The position numbers and the translations under genes were made by a program. DNA of 64,000 nt from Aquila chrysaetos chrysaetos (lineage: Eukaryota > Chordata > Aves > Accipitriformes > Accipitridae), in NCBI RefSeq assembly GCF_900496995.4, contig NC_044014.1, positions 6,770,001 through 6,834,000 on the forward strand, in the 5' to 3' direction. Shown piece by piece: positions 22,201-33,130 of the stretch; position 1 is the stretch's first letter, and every line of letters starts with the position of its first letter. A model generated the notes under the pieces. That model had not been told where the DNA came from. It worked only from the letters and a program-made list of their open reading frames with translations, and made no database searches.

Positions 22201-25200
22201 CCATACCAGGAAACCACACTCGTCTGCTGAAAACAGGCCGTCTAGGGGCTTCAGGACCCCAAGGACCAACAAGCATTTGCCAGTTCACCTTCTACCAGCA
22301 TAACCCTAAATCTGCAGCACTCCCGGCAGCCATCTCTCCCGGGATCTGGAGGGACACGCAGTTATGCCAGCAAACTGCATTCACCGGAAAATAAATTTGA
22401 GGTGCGCTCAGCTAGCAACAATGTGAGGCTGCGTCAGAGCCAAATGTCTGCCGGGCGAGCGGAGCCGAGCAGGCTGCCGGGCAGGGAGGGAAACCGATGA
22501 TTCGACAGTCGGAAGAAGCACCTTGCCGCTCGCTCCACACTGACTCGATGAATTCTGCACCGAGCGTACACCAGCTGCTCGCACAGTCTCCCCGACACGG
22601 AGGGAGCAGGCAGCAGGCTGCGGGTGTAACTGGAGAGCTCACAGCCAGCCACCCCACCTACAGGCACGGCTCCCACAGCTATAAAAAGGAGATTCACTCA
22701 CTTGCAGCATTGTCAGACTCCCTGCGGAAAAGGGTCGGTGCTGGGGAGGGTTTAGGAGCTGGGTGGGCCAGCAGCACCTACAGATGCCTTGACATGAGAA
22801 GGCTCTCGGCCACAGGTGCTCCACTCCACCCGAGCGTACAACAGATCTGCCCTAAGGGATTAGTTGCCCGCTCCTCTCTCTCAGCATTTTAGGGGCCTGC
22901 AATGTTTTGAACTGCTCCATTTGGGGATAAGACCTTAAATCTTCTGGAGTAATCCACAATGATACATCATTGCCAATGCTTCAACAAGGACAGCGTCCCA
23001 CTCCCCTCACCCTCCATGAACCCCCTCCTAGGAGTCTGACCATGGGCTTCCCCTCCCTTGTCTTCATTTTCAGACCCTTGAGGCTGCCCTTGTTTTGAAC
23101 TGTCTTAGCAATTTGAGAAATCTGCCGCTGCAACTTAAGCCCTGGTAAGGAATACTAAAGCAGCAGCCCAAAACCAAAGAAAAATCAGGTTGGACTGCTT
23201 TTTCAAACCACTCAGTTTAGATCTCAAGTGAAACTTCTAGCAAGTTTAATACTTTTTTTTTTTAATGGAAACACTGGGCCCTCTTGAAGAACCACATCAT
23301 AAACTATACTCTCATAATTTGTCATTTATTCTTACAGCTTCAGACAACCTGTGCTGCTCCTGTGGAAAGTTAGTATTTCAAGTTGGTCCTTTGTTCCAGC
23401 CTTTTTTCCCCCTGTAGTCAGGTCTGCTAACCACAGAGGAATTTTTGTGTGTGTGTGTCTCTTAACAGTGCAGTCATATTGGAGCAGTCCTCAGTAAAGG
23501 AACAAATGCAGCATCCCTTCCCACCACCACCCCCCCCCCCCCCCCACCATCAGTAACTCTGAGGCAGAGAGATCAGATTTAGGAAAAGTGCTCTCATCAC
23601 AACTGCTCTTCCTGATCCACATTGTTCTCTTCAATTAATATTTAACTCTATAAACAGTTGCTTATGTTAGTCAGTTTGTAATACCACATCCTCAACATTG
23701 CTTCTTCTTTCCTATTCCTTTTCTTCCCACCATTTCATACGTCCATGAACATGCACAATCCATATACTTTGAAACACCCTGCACTGAGGAACAACACTGC
23801 AGGACCATGACCAAACACTAAAGAGGCCTTGGGTTCAGGTAGATGGCTGCAAGTGGTTTGTGTTTGTTTTTAGTGAGAATATCCAGCACTACAGTGAGTG
23901 CATGCAGATCCCAATACCCTCCCATTGTCAGGCTTTTGGCCAAAGCAGTTCTGTTTTGTGCAAGGGAGCCTGTGTTTCCAGCCTGGACAAACAGGTTCTG
24001 GAAGACTTCAGGAGAAGCTCAGGTGTGCCTGGGAACACTGTGTCAAGGGGGGAGGAATGGAATTGAGCTCTGAAAAACTCTTGCGGTAATGCTACGGAGA
24101 AGAGATTCATGGATTCCCTCTGAATGCTTTCCTAAATTCCTAAATTTCACAGGACAGCCAGCTGGGAGACCAAAAACTGCCATTTTTGGGTTTATTTGCC
24201 TTCTATCAAACACAGTGTTTGCTCGTTATAGTTACAAGCATGTTTTCTGAAAAAGCTCAGAGCTCACATTTAACACAAATCTGCACAAAGAGATATGACC
24301 AATAAATGAATGACAAGCATTAGTCCATCATCCTTCCCAGTTCAAGTATAAAAAACAGGAACCCAACTCAGATTTCACCACTAAAAGCTACAGTAAATTT
24401 CTCCTGCCCTCACCCAAAGAAACAAGTTCTTTGGCAATAAAATTGAGAGTAATTATAAGCAACAGAATATTGATGAATTTTCCTATAAGTAGCAGGGCTG
24501 ACAGTCAGCACTGCAGGAATCCCAGCTGTGATCACACGCTTATTTCATATTTAAGAGACAGAATCCCCAAAAAGAAGGGAGCACAAAAGTGCAAAAAAAT
24601 CCCTTGAGCAGCCCAGAATTTTTAACAGTCCTGGCCTACACTTCAGGTACATTTCAGAAACACCACCAGAAACTCAGACCTGATCCACCATTTCAGGAGG
24701 CACTGAGCAAGTGTAAAGGAGTCATCATTGCCAGTCAAACAAGAGAAAAAAAATGCACTGCTGTGTTTTGAACAAGCTGTGAGTGGGACAACCGAGCCAT
24801 CCTGGGAGATCTGCTCAGGAGGAATGACAGCACTCCCACCTCTCGGGACCAGGACATGTGTTTCTGTTGTGAGGCCATCACCATGATAAATAAAGGTGCA
24901 GCCAGCACAAGTTGTGCAACTGGAAAAAACACTTCATACCCCCACATCCTACTCTTGGCTTCCAATGGGAAGGGCACCATCAGGAGTGACGCTAAAAATC
25001 CTAAAACTTGCTCAGATTTTAAGCGAGTTCTGACACTGTGTGCCATTGGAATGAAAAAAGTGACAGCAGGAGAAAAAACATAACCTTGCAACAAAACTCC
25101 CGGTACAGCTGTACTATCTATCTGGAGCAGATAATGGCGTAACTCCTTATGTGCCCCAGTGACTGCTCAAGTGTTATTCCAGACTGAAACACAGAAACCT

Positions 25201-28200
25201 GCAAATTGCCATTGCAGTCATCCAGATGGCTGTACCAATAGAATTAAATTCATCACAGTATTCTGTATGCATGCTAGATTACTTGAATAGTTGTATCAAA
25301 ACTGGAATCCCCCTTTTGAGACTGCTTGCATAATACATTTTTCATTCTTCTTATACTAAAATGGTCTACAGAAGTTAAAGAGCAAGTTTTGCTGCCATCA
25401 GTCTTGCATTTTTCTTGACCTGTACTGATATTATTTGTTGTACAGTAAATTTGAGTCCTCTAAAGCATGTACGTATTATATACACATGTAGCACCCCTGT
25501 AGCTCTTGCAGAGCAGCAGTGCAAATATTTAAATTGTACTTGTTTTGTAAATATTATCTAGCAAAGGAATGCAAATTTTATGAACATTACCAAGAGATGA
25601 AATATCTCTTTCTGTATGCAAACAGAAGGTCTACTGACTTCAGTATGCTTCTGAACTTTTAAGCTGCTGATGTAAAGAGTATCATGCGAATAAAAAGTAT
25701 TTTGGTTGCTCAAATAACTGGGAAAATGCCAGTATCTGACAAAATCTGACTTAAGAGCATAGTTCCCATGATTTTAAGCCCAGATCCTATATATTTAGAA
25801 AGAAGGGAGTAGTACAATCCTGTTCTTTCACAACAGAATACAACAATATAACTAAAATGAGATACAACAACTAAGTTTTCTTTGCACATATACTCAAATC
25901 TATTTTTTCCTCAGAAATTGCCATGAATAACCAAAGCCAGTAGTACCTAATAGTCAAATCTAAGAATGATGTACCAAGTCTATTTATTAAAAACATATAC
26001 CATTTTAAGTCAGGGAAAGGCAAAACTTTCACCATTAGAACTGGATTCCATACCTGCTTGTATTTTACTTTTGGCCAGACCTTTTTTTTTTTTGTCCTTC
26101 TCTGTTACACTAACTAGACAAATCAAAACTACTACACTAGCTTTGCTACTGATAGAGATCAGCATATCCAAGTATTCCTTGTAACTTGACTAAAGTACTA
26201 AAAAGTTTCTCAACAGTGCTTTGTGTTAAAGCATATTAATAGTACAACATTACCATAAAGTATGTTTCATTAATACTTCCCAGAGCAGTATACAAGTGGG
26301 AAGGTGGAAAGTGATTTGCTCTCAGTGCTGACCTCTTAACTTCCTACTGCCGTGCTTCAGCCACTAAAGATTTTTACATTCTCACTCTTTTACTCACAAT
26401 TTGTGCTTAAAAATATACACTGAGCACATAGGCATTTGAGCAAGATATCATTAGCTAATGACTGAAGAAAACCATGAATAAGCTTAGTCACATGAGCTGT
26501 CTCAGTAGAGCTTTGTGTCGGTCACATCATATAACCCATTTACACACCAAGCTGCTTTTGATGTTTTACTTGTTGAATGCTGAGTTTTATTTCCTAACGT
26601 ACACATGTGTAGGCAAATAGGCCTTTTGTTCTCTCTTGTAATTATCATGTTGTATTATGCAAGTATTCCATTAACATATGCTCTAACTGATGAAGTGCAA
26701 TGATGTCATTAGAAATAAATAGACACTATTAAAGATTGAAGAAGAAATCTAGTCCTAAGCCTTCCAGAACACAGAGCCTTATTGGAGCAAATATGTTGGC
26801 TATCTTGCAGACCAATCTTGTTTCAGGAACTAAAACTGTTCTTTTTTGATCACCAATATGATTCTTTCTTAGGCTAAAATGCCTTGGCTCAGACATGACA
26901 ACACTTGCCCTTTATGCCCAGGAGTGGAAGTTGGCCCATGCACAGAAAGCATCCGATGGGCCAAACCGAACGTGTTCAAAGCAGCAATGACTGCTACAAA
27001 GAGCGCAGCGCTCTTAGAGAGCTCTGGTATCACCACCCATCCTGTCAGCTTTACTGGATGGGGTTAAAGAAAAGCCCTTTAGAGCGCTAACAGAAATATC
27101 CTTGTCAAGGGTGATGAGAATGACACACTTTATTCAGTTATTTCTGTTCACTGCGTGCTTACCCAAGAAGCAAGTGGTCAACCTGTTGCTTCCCTGCTAT
27201 TAGCTGTGAGCCAGAAATTTGGAACATGGAAGAAAGTACAAGCCTCAAGAATTAGCACAACAAGAACAACAAAAAGGACAGTTGAAGAGTCAGCTATTAA
27301 TTTCACAGGTTATAGTCAGGATCTACATTTTCATCTAAATTTCATTTTGCACACAGCAGTTTTCTGACTTCAGTTCCTTAAACAGCAATTTTCCTACACT
27401 ATAAAAACACTTGCTACACTGCACCCTATTTATCAATTATAAGGCTTTGCCATCAACCCTAAAAACGTACTTTTGTGCTACCTGACCTACCAGGCGATGT
27501 TAGACAAGTCGCTTCACCACCCCATGTCTCATTTTCCTGTCTGTAAAACCAAGAAGGAAAAATAAAAAAAAATTAGCCCCCCCCCCAAATCAAACAGCTT
27601 CTGCAACTTATTTGAAGATACAGCTTTTTTCACCTATAATTAAGTAACGTCATTTCTGTGAACAAGCCATTTCTTCTATTTTATATTTATATTTAACTTG
27701 GCATGAAGAAAGGGCATAGCTGCCACAGAAAAAGATGGGGACAGAGCTTACCTAGAAGGTGATAGTGTCTATATACACCCAAGCATATTGGACTGTTACC
27801 TCCCTTATCATGGTTCAAGTCCTGCCTGTGTATATGTTGTGTTAAAAATATGATTCCTAGGTAAGAACGCTGCCACCTGGCACAAGTATTTTTCCCTTCT
27901 CCTTTAGATAAGACGTACGCTGTGTCAGGAGTTACACAGAACCATGCAAAACTTTCCTTGCTTTTCCTCTTGCATGATTGCCCAGACACTGACGTGTTAT
28001 TTCTAGCGTCATTTCTTTGTGTTCCCTTCTCTTATTTCCAATTTGATCCACCCCTTGTTTTCAGATTAGTTGGTATCTCCATAAATTAACTCCCTGCTTA
28101 CCATGTTCTATCAAGGGGGGCTTTAAATCTGAACTACAGAAAGCAGCTTCAGGGCATCTGGGCAAAGCCAGTACACAACCCTCCAAAAATCCCCTACTGA

Positions 28201-31200
28201 TAATTTCACCACTCCTACATATTATGCCTTTTATGTACAGTACCTTTTTAATCCAGCAACTAGTTTATTAACCTGACTGTGACAGAACACACATCAGCAT
28301 AAGTAATATAAAAACCACTGCAGGTAAGAGAGACTTAAATTGTTACCTAGTCTTACATTCCCTTCCACTGATGTGAGCCACTGCAAAAGACGCAGCAAGG
28401 CTGTATTGAACTTTCAATGCAATTTCTAATTTGGTCTACCAAGAATTTTTCAGTCAACTCGAACGTGAGAAGTCAGTGCTCAAAAATAAGTTCACTGCTA
28501 AAGAGATGGGAATTGAGTGACTTAAGACTTATTTTGGGGAAGCAGAGAGAAAAGAGATGCAACAGTCATGAAGGGTGAGGAGGGAAACTTAGGTGTAGTT
28601 AGTTGTTCCCCAAATACCAATGAAGCCATCAGTACAAGGGTAAAATGGCTGCTTCTTCCTTTGTTTAGACCTGTGCAGTCATTGTTGCAACCAATGAATA
28701 TATCACTTTTATGACTGCTCCCAGACTTTGTGGCTGGCTGGTACAGCTTCTCAAACCCAAGGCATTAGTGAGCTATCGATCATTGTAGTATTAGTTCAGT
28801 GAAGCTCAGCACAGTCAATTCCTTTGGCCTATTTTTAGTTGCAGTATTTCCCCTTGGGTTTACTGCATGTGGAAACAACATATGGAAGGGGCATCAATAA
28901 ATACTTACACAAGCCTTGTTTCTGTTTTCTTCTTTAAACGTAATCTATTTTTATCAACACTTTGGGGAACACCAAGTAAACAATCTAACATTATAAGACA
29001 ACCCTGCAGAAAGTATGCTGAGCTGTGATGGCGTAACTTAACACAAAAAATACCAACAACTGATAAGTGTAAGAAATCAGTAATTCTACTAAAGAAAAGA
29101 TAGGAAGAAGAATGACATGGCTAGTAAACACCTTTTTAGTAAAAGTATGCATATACATGCTTCACAACATCGATTGTACCTTATGCTTTGAATGTCTTAC
29201 TATTAACTAATTAGACACTTGGAAGAAAATCATTAGTCTACCAAGAGGTTTTGTTAATAAATGTTTTTCAGTCATTTGCAAAGTCACAGCTTATCTCTCT
29301 GGAGCATGGTGCGAGATTTTCTGTTCTTTCTCAGGAAAGTCGCCCTAGTCCAGCCTTATACTGCAATGATTTCACACAAGTAACAGAGCTAAACATGCAG
29401 AAGAAGGACAGCCATCCTTCACATGGGTAAAAAAAGGCCAGACTGAATGAGGAAATAACAGAGCGCCATCTGAATTGATGAACACATCTAAAATACGTAC
29501 TTAAATGCAAAATCAAGGTCTGGTTAAATGCAAAATCAAGGTCTGGTTCTGTTCATCTAAAATGGCTCTGTCATGGTTTAAAATTTTAGAAGAGCCATTT
29601 CTCATTTTACCTGATTATCTCTGACAGTTTACTGCAGTCAGCATAGTCACACTGATGACAAGCCTAGAGTAAGTGAGAAGACCAAGACCAAGTCCTTGAA
29701 GAAAAAAAAAAAAAAAAAAAAAGACTTCATTATTAATACTGTCTCAGCTATATTACTTAGCTAGAAAAGCTCAGTTAGCTTTAGACCTGTGCGCCGTTCA
29801 TTGTCCACTTAGTGCAATGCCTCATTTCGTTGCCTAGGTCTCTTCAGAAAGAGAACAAATACTCAGAGAGAGAATATTGATGGCCATAGTGTAAAGGTTA
29901 TTTAAAGACCATCATAAAGGTGATAAAAAAAATTGCTAGTTTCACTGGCTGATTTCAATGAAAGCAAGGCAGCGATAAAGTCAGTACAAGCTTGATCTTT
30001 GTATAATCATCCTTGAAAAGGTGCATGAATTCTGACACATGCAGTCAGCTTTTGCAATTCTCAGATCACTTCTAAAAGCCCCAAGTTCTCATTTGAGCTA
30101 GACTGAGAATGAGGGAAATCAGAAAGGTGTTCATATCTAGTCTTTCTTTCTGCGAGTGCCTGTGATCTTGTTCTTCCTACCCGTTTAGGTAAAAAAAAAA
30201 GAATCTAATGCCTTCAAGAAATCACTGCTGGATTTCAAATTCAATGTAATTGGGTAATCTGTCTTCTCTGGCATTGTCTAGCTAAGGAAATATTATTTAG
30301 GAAGAGAAATACTTTCCTTGGGCTTGATTCTGAGATTCTTTTTCTAAGTAGTACCTGTTTTTGTGAAATACACTGGTACTTAACAAACAAACGATTTCAG
30401 AAGCTGTCCACTGATTCCAGCAGATATTCTTAACTCAAGGCTCTGACAAATGGCTGTATGAGATCAGTTACACACAACTTCTATCACCATAAACCAGAGG
30501 TTTTTTTCTTTGAACAACGTTAAACAGGAACTCCCCAAAGTCAGTCATTTTCCATATTCATCTCTGGAAGCTTTTCTCTCCCTCCCCATGAACGATCCCG
30601 AAGCATACACACATTCCCGCTTATAGTGAGCAGTAACAGATTTTTCTGTTTGGAAGAAAGTGTATCCCACAAAAGCCATTCAAAAGCAGGTGCAACTTTT
30701 TCTATCTGTAATAACCCTTGCAAGTTGGCAGAAGAAGAGGCACTTTTCATTACCACAGATTTCACATCAGATAGGGGTGAAAATCTGTTTTGTTTCAGGC
30801 ACCCACTCAAGCAGAGTACTGATCCATCAGAGTACTTCAAAGCCTCTTTTCACACCATTATCAAAAGCAGCTTAAATGTGACTTTTCTGTTAAATGGGTT
30901 AGTTTCAAGTGGTATTTCCGTAACAAAAGCGCACTTTTCCTCTCCAGTAAGGTTTTATGGTTTATAAAACATACTATTTATTATTTTTATTGCCATAACA
31001 GCCAGTGTTAACAGGTGCCTCGTTACAGCAGAAAGATGGTGCCTCCAAAAAGGAGTTAAAGCACTTCTTCCTATGCCAATATCAATATTCATATTATCAA
31101 ATTACATTTTTTATGACCTCTTTGTATTATTACTAGAATTATGGTGCTTATTTACAGATCCAGTGAACTAGCCCTTAGGAAGTCGAAAAGGGGGTTAATC

Positions 31201-31442
31201 TGTGATAGAAAAGCACGTCCCTTTCATTTCTTTTCAATACCAGGCTGCTCTCGCACCCGGCTTTCAGTCATGGTCTGCACCCACGAACTGGGCAATTACT
31301 ATTTTAAGGAACATGAAGTTCTTAAAATAATAAAGGCCGAGTGCTTTGATCCTCATGTTTTATGTAAGGCTACAGGAGAAGTTGTTGCAGCAGGCACGTT
31401 GGGAGATACACGTCGAAGGCAGCCGGTACCTCCCAAGTACTG

Positions 31443-31482
<40 letters not shown>

Positions 31483-32717
31483 ACGCTCAGCACAGGCTCA
31501 CACGCACTCGGGGAGCTGCCGGCAGCACTTTCTCTGCGCTCTCCCCGGCCCCGTGAGGCGGCTGCTGCCCCGGCCAGGGCGAGCGCTTGCCGCCCCGCAG
31601 CAGCCGCCGGCCTCGGGCTCCCGGCCAGCCGCACGGCTCCGCGCCGGCTGCCCCCGCCTCTCCCGGCGCCGGCCACGGAGCTCCGCGCACGGGTACGTGG
31701 CCGAGCCCCCCCCACCCGCCCCCACCGGTTCGAGGCGGGGACCCCGGCCGCCAAACCCAGCGCAAGCCGTTCCGCGGCGGGGCTGCGCTGGGCTGGGGAG
31801 CCGGCAAGGCCGGCGTGCCCGGGGCGAAGCGGTGCTGCCCGCGGAGCGGCGCAGGAAAACCCCGGGGGAACCGCGCTCCCACCCGGCAACTTCTACTGGG
31901 GCTCCAGTTTCCAGCACTTTCTGCCGACAGCCGTTGCGCTGCGGGAATATCAGCGCGGGGCAGAGAGCTGCGTTCCCCGAAGAGGCTGTATTCCCCAAAA
32001 CCGAGGGAATTTGACCCGACGGGGCCGTTCCGGAGGGCCCCGACAAAATCACAGCGGCTCTCCCCTCCGCGCCTCTCCTTCCATGGACATATTTGGACTA
32101 AGATACGGCTTTTCTCTGAGCATGCTTAAGAACAAAACCAGACCAGACAGCTACTGAGATAGTTCTGTGACCACCCAAAAAAAATAAAAAGGGAAAACAA
32201 AACTTGACAAGTAAAAGTCCGGGCCGGGCTTCTTAATTTTTTTAAGGGCGTTCATTGTTTGGGCTGCTCACAGCTGAAAAATAAATCAAGGTTCCCGTCT
32301 TCCCTGGCAGGGCGGGTGGACTTAACCAACTTTAAATAAACATTACAGGGCCGAGGTATCAAATGATTTAATGCACAAAAAAGGGACTGCAGTGCGTCAG
32401 AGACAAAAGGCAGCTCCTGCCCTCACTGCATTGCCATGCGCTGGGGGGGGGGGAGCGCCCGGCCCCCCCCAGCCCACCCCACCGGGACGGGACAGGGACG
32501 GGGAGACCGGGGACGGGGGTACCACTCGCCGTACCTGCGCCGCCGCCGCCCGCAGGCGGGGGTCGCTCCAGGTGGTGGTGCGGCTGTTGTGATCCACGAA
32601 GAAGGGCCAGCCCGTCTGCGGGTCGATCTTGATTTCCCAGCCGGGGGGCAGCGGCTCGGCGCTGCCCTCCATCTGCGGCGGCGGCGGCGGCGGCGGGGAA
32701 TGCGCGGCGGCGCTCAT
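15480..32717 (-). CDS. BAG3: BAG3, BAG family molecular chaperone regulator 3 (complete, 4 exons)
   Basis: Coding exons on the minus strand are 32717-32535, 20817-20461, 18316-17936 and 16253-15480. All junctions are GT-AG in phase 0 and encode 564 residues, against 575 in human. Domains in order: a WW domain at residues 22-54 (W27, W50, P53); two IPV motifs (GYIPIPV at 93-99 and 210-216), the known docking sites for small heat-shock proteins such as HSPB8; a proline-rich stretch 308-406; and the BAG domain about 407-485, nearly identical to the mammalian one. BAG3 is a cytosolic nucleotide-exchange co-chaperone of HSP70/HSC70. Known roles include chaperone-assisted selective autophagy, aggresome delivery and Z-disc maintenance in muscle. 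The start codon was chosen because translation from it gives the family N-terminus, MSAA. Two differences from human are a 7-proline run at 8-14 and loss of the RSQSP motifs. The identification is certain; fine exon edges are from splice signals. Confidence 0.96.
16254..17935 (-). other. BAG3: BAG3 intron 3
   Basis: The intron is bounded by GTATGT (17935 downward) and CAG (ending 16254). AT-rich, with no nested gene or recognised repeat. Confidence 0.9.
17936..18316 (-). CDS. BAG3: BAG3 exon 3: second IPV motif region
   Basis: 381 bases, phase 0 at both ends, residues 181-307. It contains [10 protein letters not shown] (210-219), the second small-heat-shock-protein binding motif. The proline equivalent to the residue mutated in human P209L cardiomyopathy/myopathy is present. 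It continues through [12 protein letters not shown] and a serine-rich stretch to [12 protein letters not shown]. The human RSQSP 14-3-3 site at the start of this exon reads PQSP here, with the arginine missing. Confidence 0.95.
18317..20460 (-). other. BAG3: BAG3 intron 2
   Basis: The intron starts GTAACT at 20460 and ends GGCAG at 18317. It holds a poly-A run near 19856-19872 and an AP-1-like TGACTCA near 20092. No exon or RNA gene was recognised. Confidence 0.88.
20461..20817 (-). CDS. BAG3: BAG3 exon 2: first IPV motif region
   Basis: 357 bases, phase 0 at both ends, residues 62-180. It opens with SSANGPSR, a run shared with mammalian BAG3, and carries [12 protein letters not shown] (first IPV motif, residues 92-103). 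It ends with TDKQCGQ, an alanine run and HGPE, matching the human segment. The human RSQSP motif in the middle of this exon is absent; the bird reads AQPPLRG there. Confidence 0.95.
22183..22189. promoter_or_regulatory. AP-1 site (TGAGTCA) in BAG3 intron 1
   Basis: A perfect AP-1/TRE heptamer about 250 bases from the edge of the intronic CpG-rich patch. Single motifs are common by chance, so weight is low. Confidence 0.3.
22400..22880 (+). promoter_or_regulatory. CpG-rich patch with antisense TATA and initiator, BAG3 intron 1
   Basis: A GC-rich, CpG-dense block in otherwise AT-rich intron. On the plus strand, antisense to BAG3, it has TATAAAAAG at 22680-22688. A perfect initiator match TCAGACT (YYANWYY) lies at 22713-22719, with its A about 35 bases from the first T. 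I recognise no exon downstream. It may be a promoter of a noncoding transcript or an enhancer. Confidence 0.45.
23530..23545. repeat. Poly-C run with CAC repeats
   Basis: CCACCACCAC followed by sixteen C in BAG3 intron 1. Simple sequence; length likely variable. Confidence 0.85.
29501..29546. repeat. 23-bp perfect tandem duplication
   Basis: Two identical adjacent copies of a 23-base unit starting ttaaatgcaaaatcaagg (29501-29523 and 29524-29546) in BAG3 intron 1. Perfect identity suggests a recent duplication. Confidence 0.9.
29702..29723. repeat. Poly-A run (22)
   Basis: Homopolymer in BAG3 intron 1 with no recognisable retroposed body on either side. Confidence 0.85.
31444..31480. repeat. 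Poly-T run (37) at the CpG island edge
   Basis: An uninterrupted run of T on the plus strand (poly-A in the BAG3 sense) that marks the sharp boundary between AT-rich intron and the BAG3 CpG island. Confidence 0.9.
32535..32717 (-). CDS. BAG3: BAG3 exon 1: start codon and WW domain
   Basis: ATG at 32717-32715; 61 codons to the donor CAG|GTACGG at 32535/32534. It encodes a short alanine/proline-rich leader and the WW domain [18 protein letters not shown] followed by [14 protein letters not shown], essentially identical to the mammalian domain, which binds PPxY partners such as SYNPO2 and LATS/AMOT. An upstream in-frame extension is open for another 95 codons, but it lies in promoter CpG DNA and is not supported. 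Confidence 0.95.
32676..32696 (-). repeat. BAG3: Coding (CCG)7 trinucleotide repeat
   Basis: Seven CCG codons in the BAG3 sense encode prolines 8-14, just ahead of the WW domain. Human BAG3 has no proline run at this place. The perfect repeat is likely length-variable. Confidence 0.85.
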
Positions 32718-32785
32718 GGCGGGCCGGGGCCGGAGCCGGGGCCGTGGCGAGTGCCCAGTGCCGGGCGGGGGCGCCGGACCGGCGG

Positions 32786-32792
32786 CTTTATC
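32786..32792 (-). promoter_or_regulatory. BAG3: TATA-like box (GATAAAG) upstream of BAG3
   Basis: GATAAAG on the minus strand, about 70 bases before the ATG and 40 bases downstream of a heat-shock element. It is flanked by a 5-bp inverted repeat (GGCGG/CCGCC). Initiation 25-30 bases downstream would give a very short leader, so either this is one of several start sites or the motif lies in the 5' UTR. Confidence 0.35.
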
Positions 32793-32829
32793 CGCCGCGG
32801 GGCCGGGGGGGGCGGAGGCGGCGGGGCTG

Positions 32830-32842
32830 GAAGTGTCTGGAA
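32830..32842. promoter_or_regulatory. BAG3: Heat-shock element 1 of BAG3
   Basis: GAA-gt-GTC-tg-GAA on plus, or TTC-nn-GAC-nn-TTC in the BAG3 sense: three alternating units with one mismatch, centred about 120 bases from the BAG3 ATG. BAG3 is an established HSF1 target. Confidence 0.65.
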
Positions 32843-32948
32843 ACGGCGGCGCGGGGGGGGGGGGGGCGGCGGAGGAGGAGGGACGAGGGACGGGGGGAGG
32901 GACGCGGAGGAGGAGGAGGAGGAGGGACGCGGAGGAGCTGGCCGGCTG

Positions 32949-32966
32949 GAAACTTCTGGTTATCTC
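32949..32966. promoter_or_regulatory. BAG3: Heat-shock element 2 of BAG3
   Basis: GAA-ac-TTC-tg-GTT-at-CTC: two perfect units followed by two degenerate ones, about 240 bases upstream of the BAG3 ATG. Confidence 0.65.
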
Positions 32967-33130
32967 CAGCACGGCTCGGCCGACCCTGGGGTCACCGGAC
33001 ACGTCTACCCCCCCCCCCCGGAGCCCGGTCGTGCCGCCCCGAGAGCTGCAGCCCGGCGGGGGTCGCGGGCGGCACCGGGGAAGAACGAACCCGGTTCGCT
33101 TTGCAGGAGCTCGGCGGGGCAGCGCTTAGC

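Larger units (their letters stand above)
20818..32534 (-). other. BAG3: BAG3 intron 1 (11.7 kb)
   Basis: The intron runs from donor GTACGG at 32534 to acceptor CTAG at 20818. The 5' part (31.49-32.5 kb) is CpG island, closed off by a run of 37 T on the plus strand. A second CpG-rich patch lies at 22.4-22.9 kb. Simple sequence: C-run at 23530-23545, A-run at 29702-29723 and a 23-bp tandem duplication at 29501-29546. The ORFs inside it (for example 30626-30967 and 31141-32157) are chance frames. Confidence 0.88.
31490..33130. promoter_or_regulatory. BAG3: BAG3 promoter CpG island
   Basis: About 1.6 kb with very high GC and dense CpG, covering the 5' part of intron 1, exon 1 and the upstream promoter. 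Runs of C and G (for example 32443-32452, 32860-32870 and 33010-33019) give quadruplex/i-motif potential. The long frames on both strands here follow from low stop-codon density. Confidence 0.85.

Noticed and set aside
26879..27067. Small frame with a CPLC motif hinting at a RING-like protein
   Set aside because: Only one Cys pair, no further zinc ligands at RING spacing, located in BAG3 intron 1.
31141..32157. 338-codon plus-strand frame over the BAG3 intron 1 CpG island
   Set aside because: It crosses a 37-T homopolymer and GC-rich DNA with few stops on every strand. No domain, and the composition follows base content.
32718..33002. In-frame upstream extension of BAG3 exon 1 (95 codons)
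   Set aside because: The sequence is proline/alanine low complexity in the promoter, includes the heat-shock elements, and the family N-terminus begins at the ATG at 32717.
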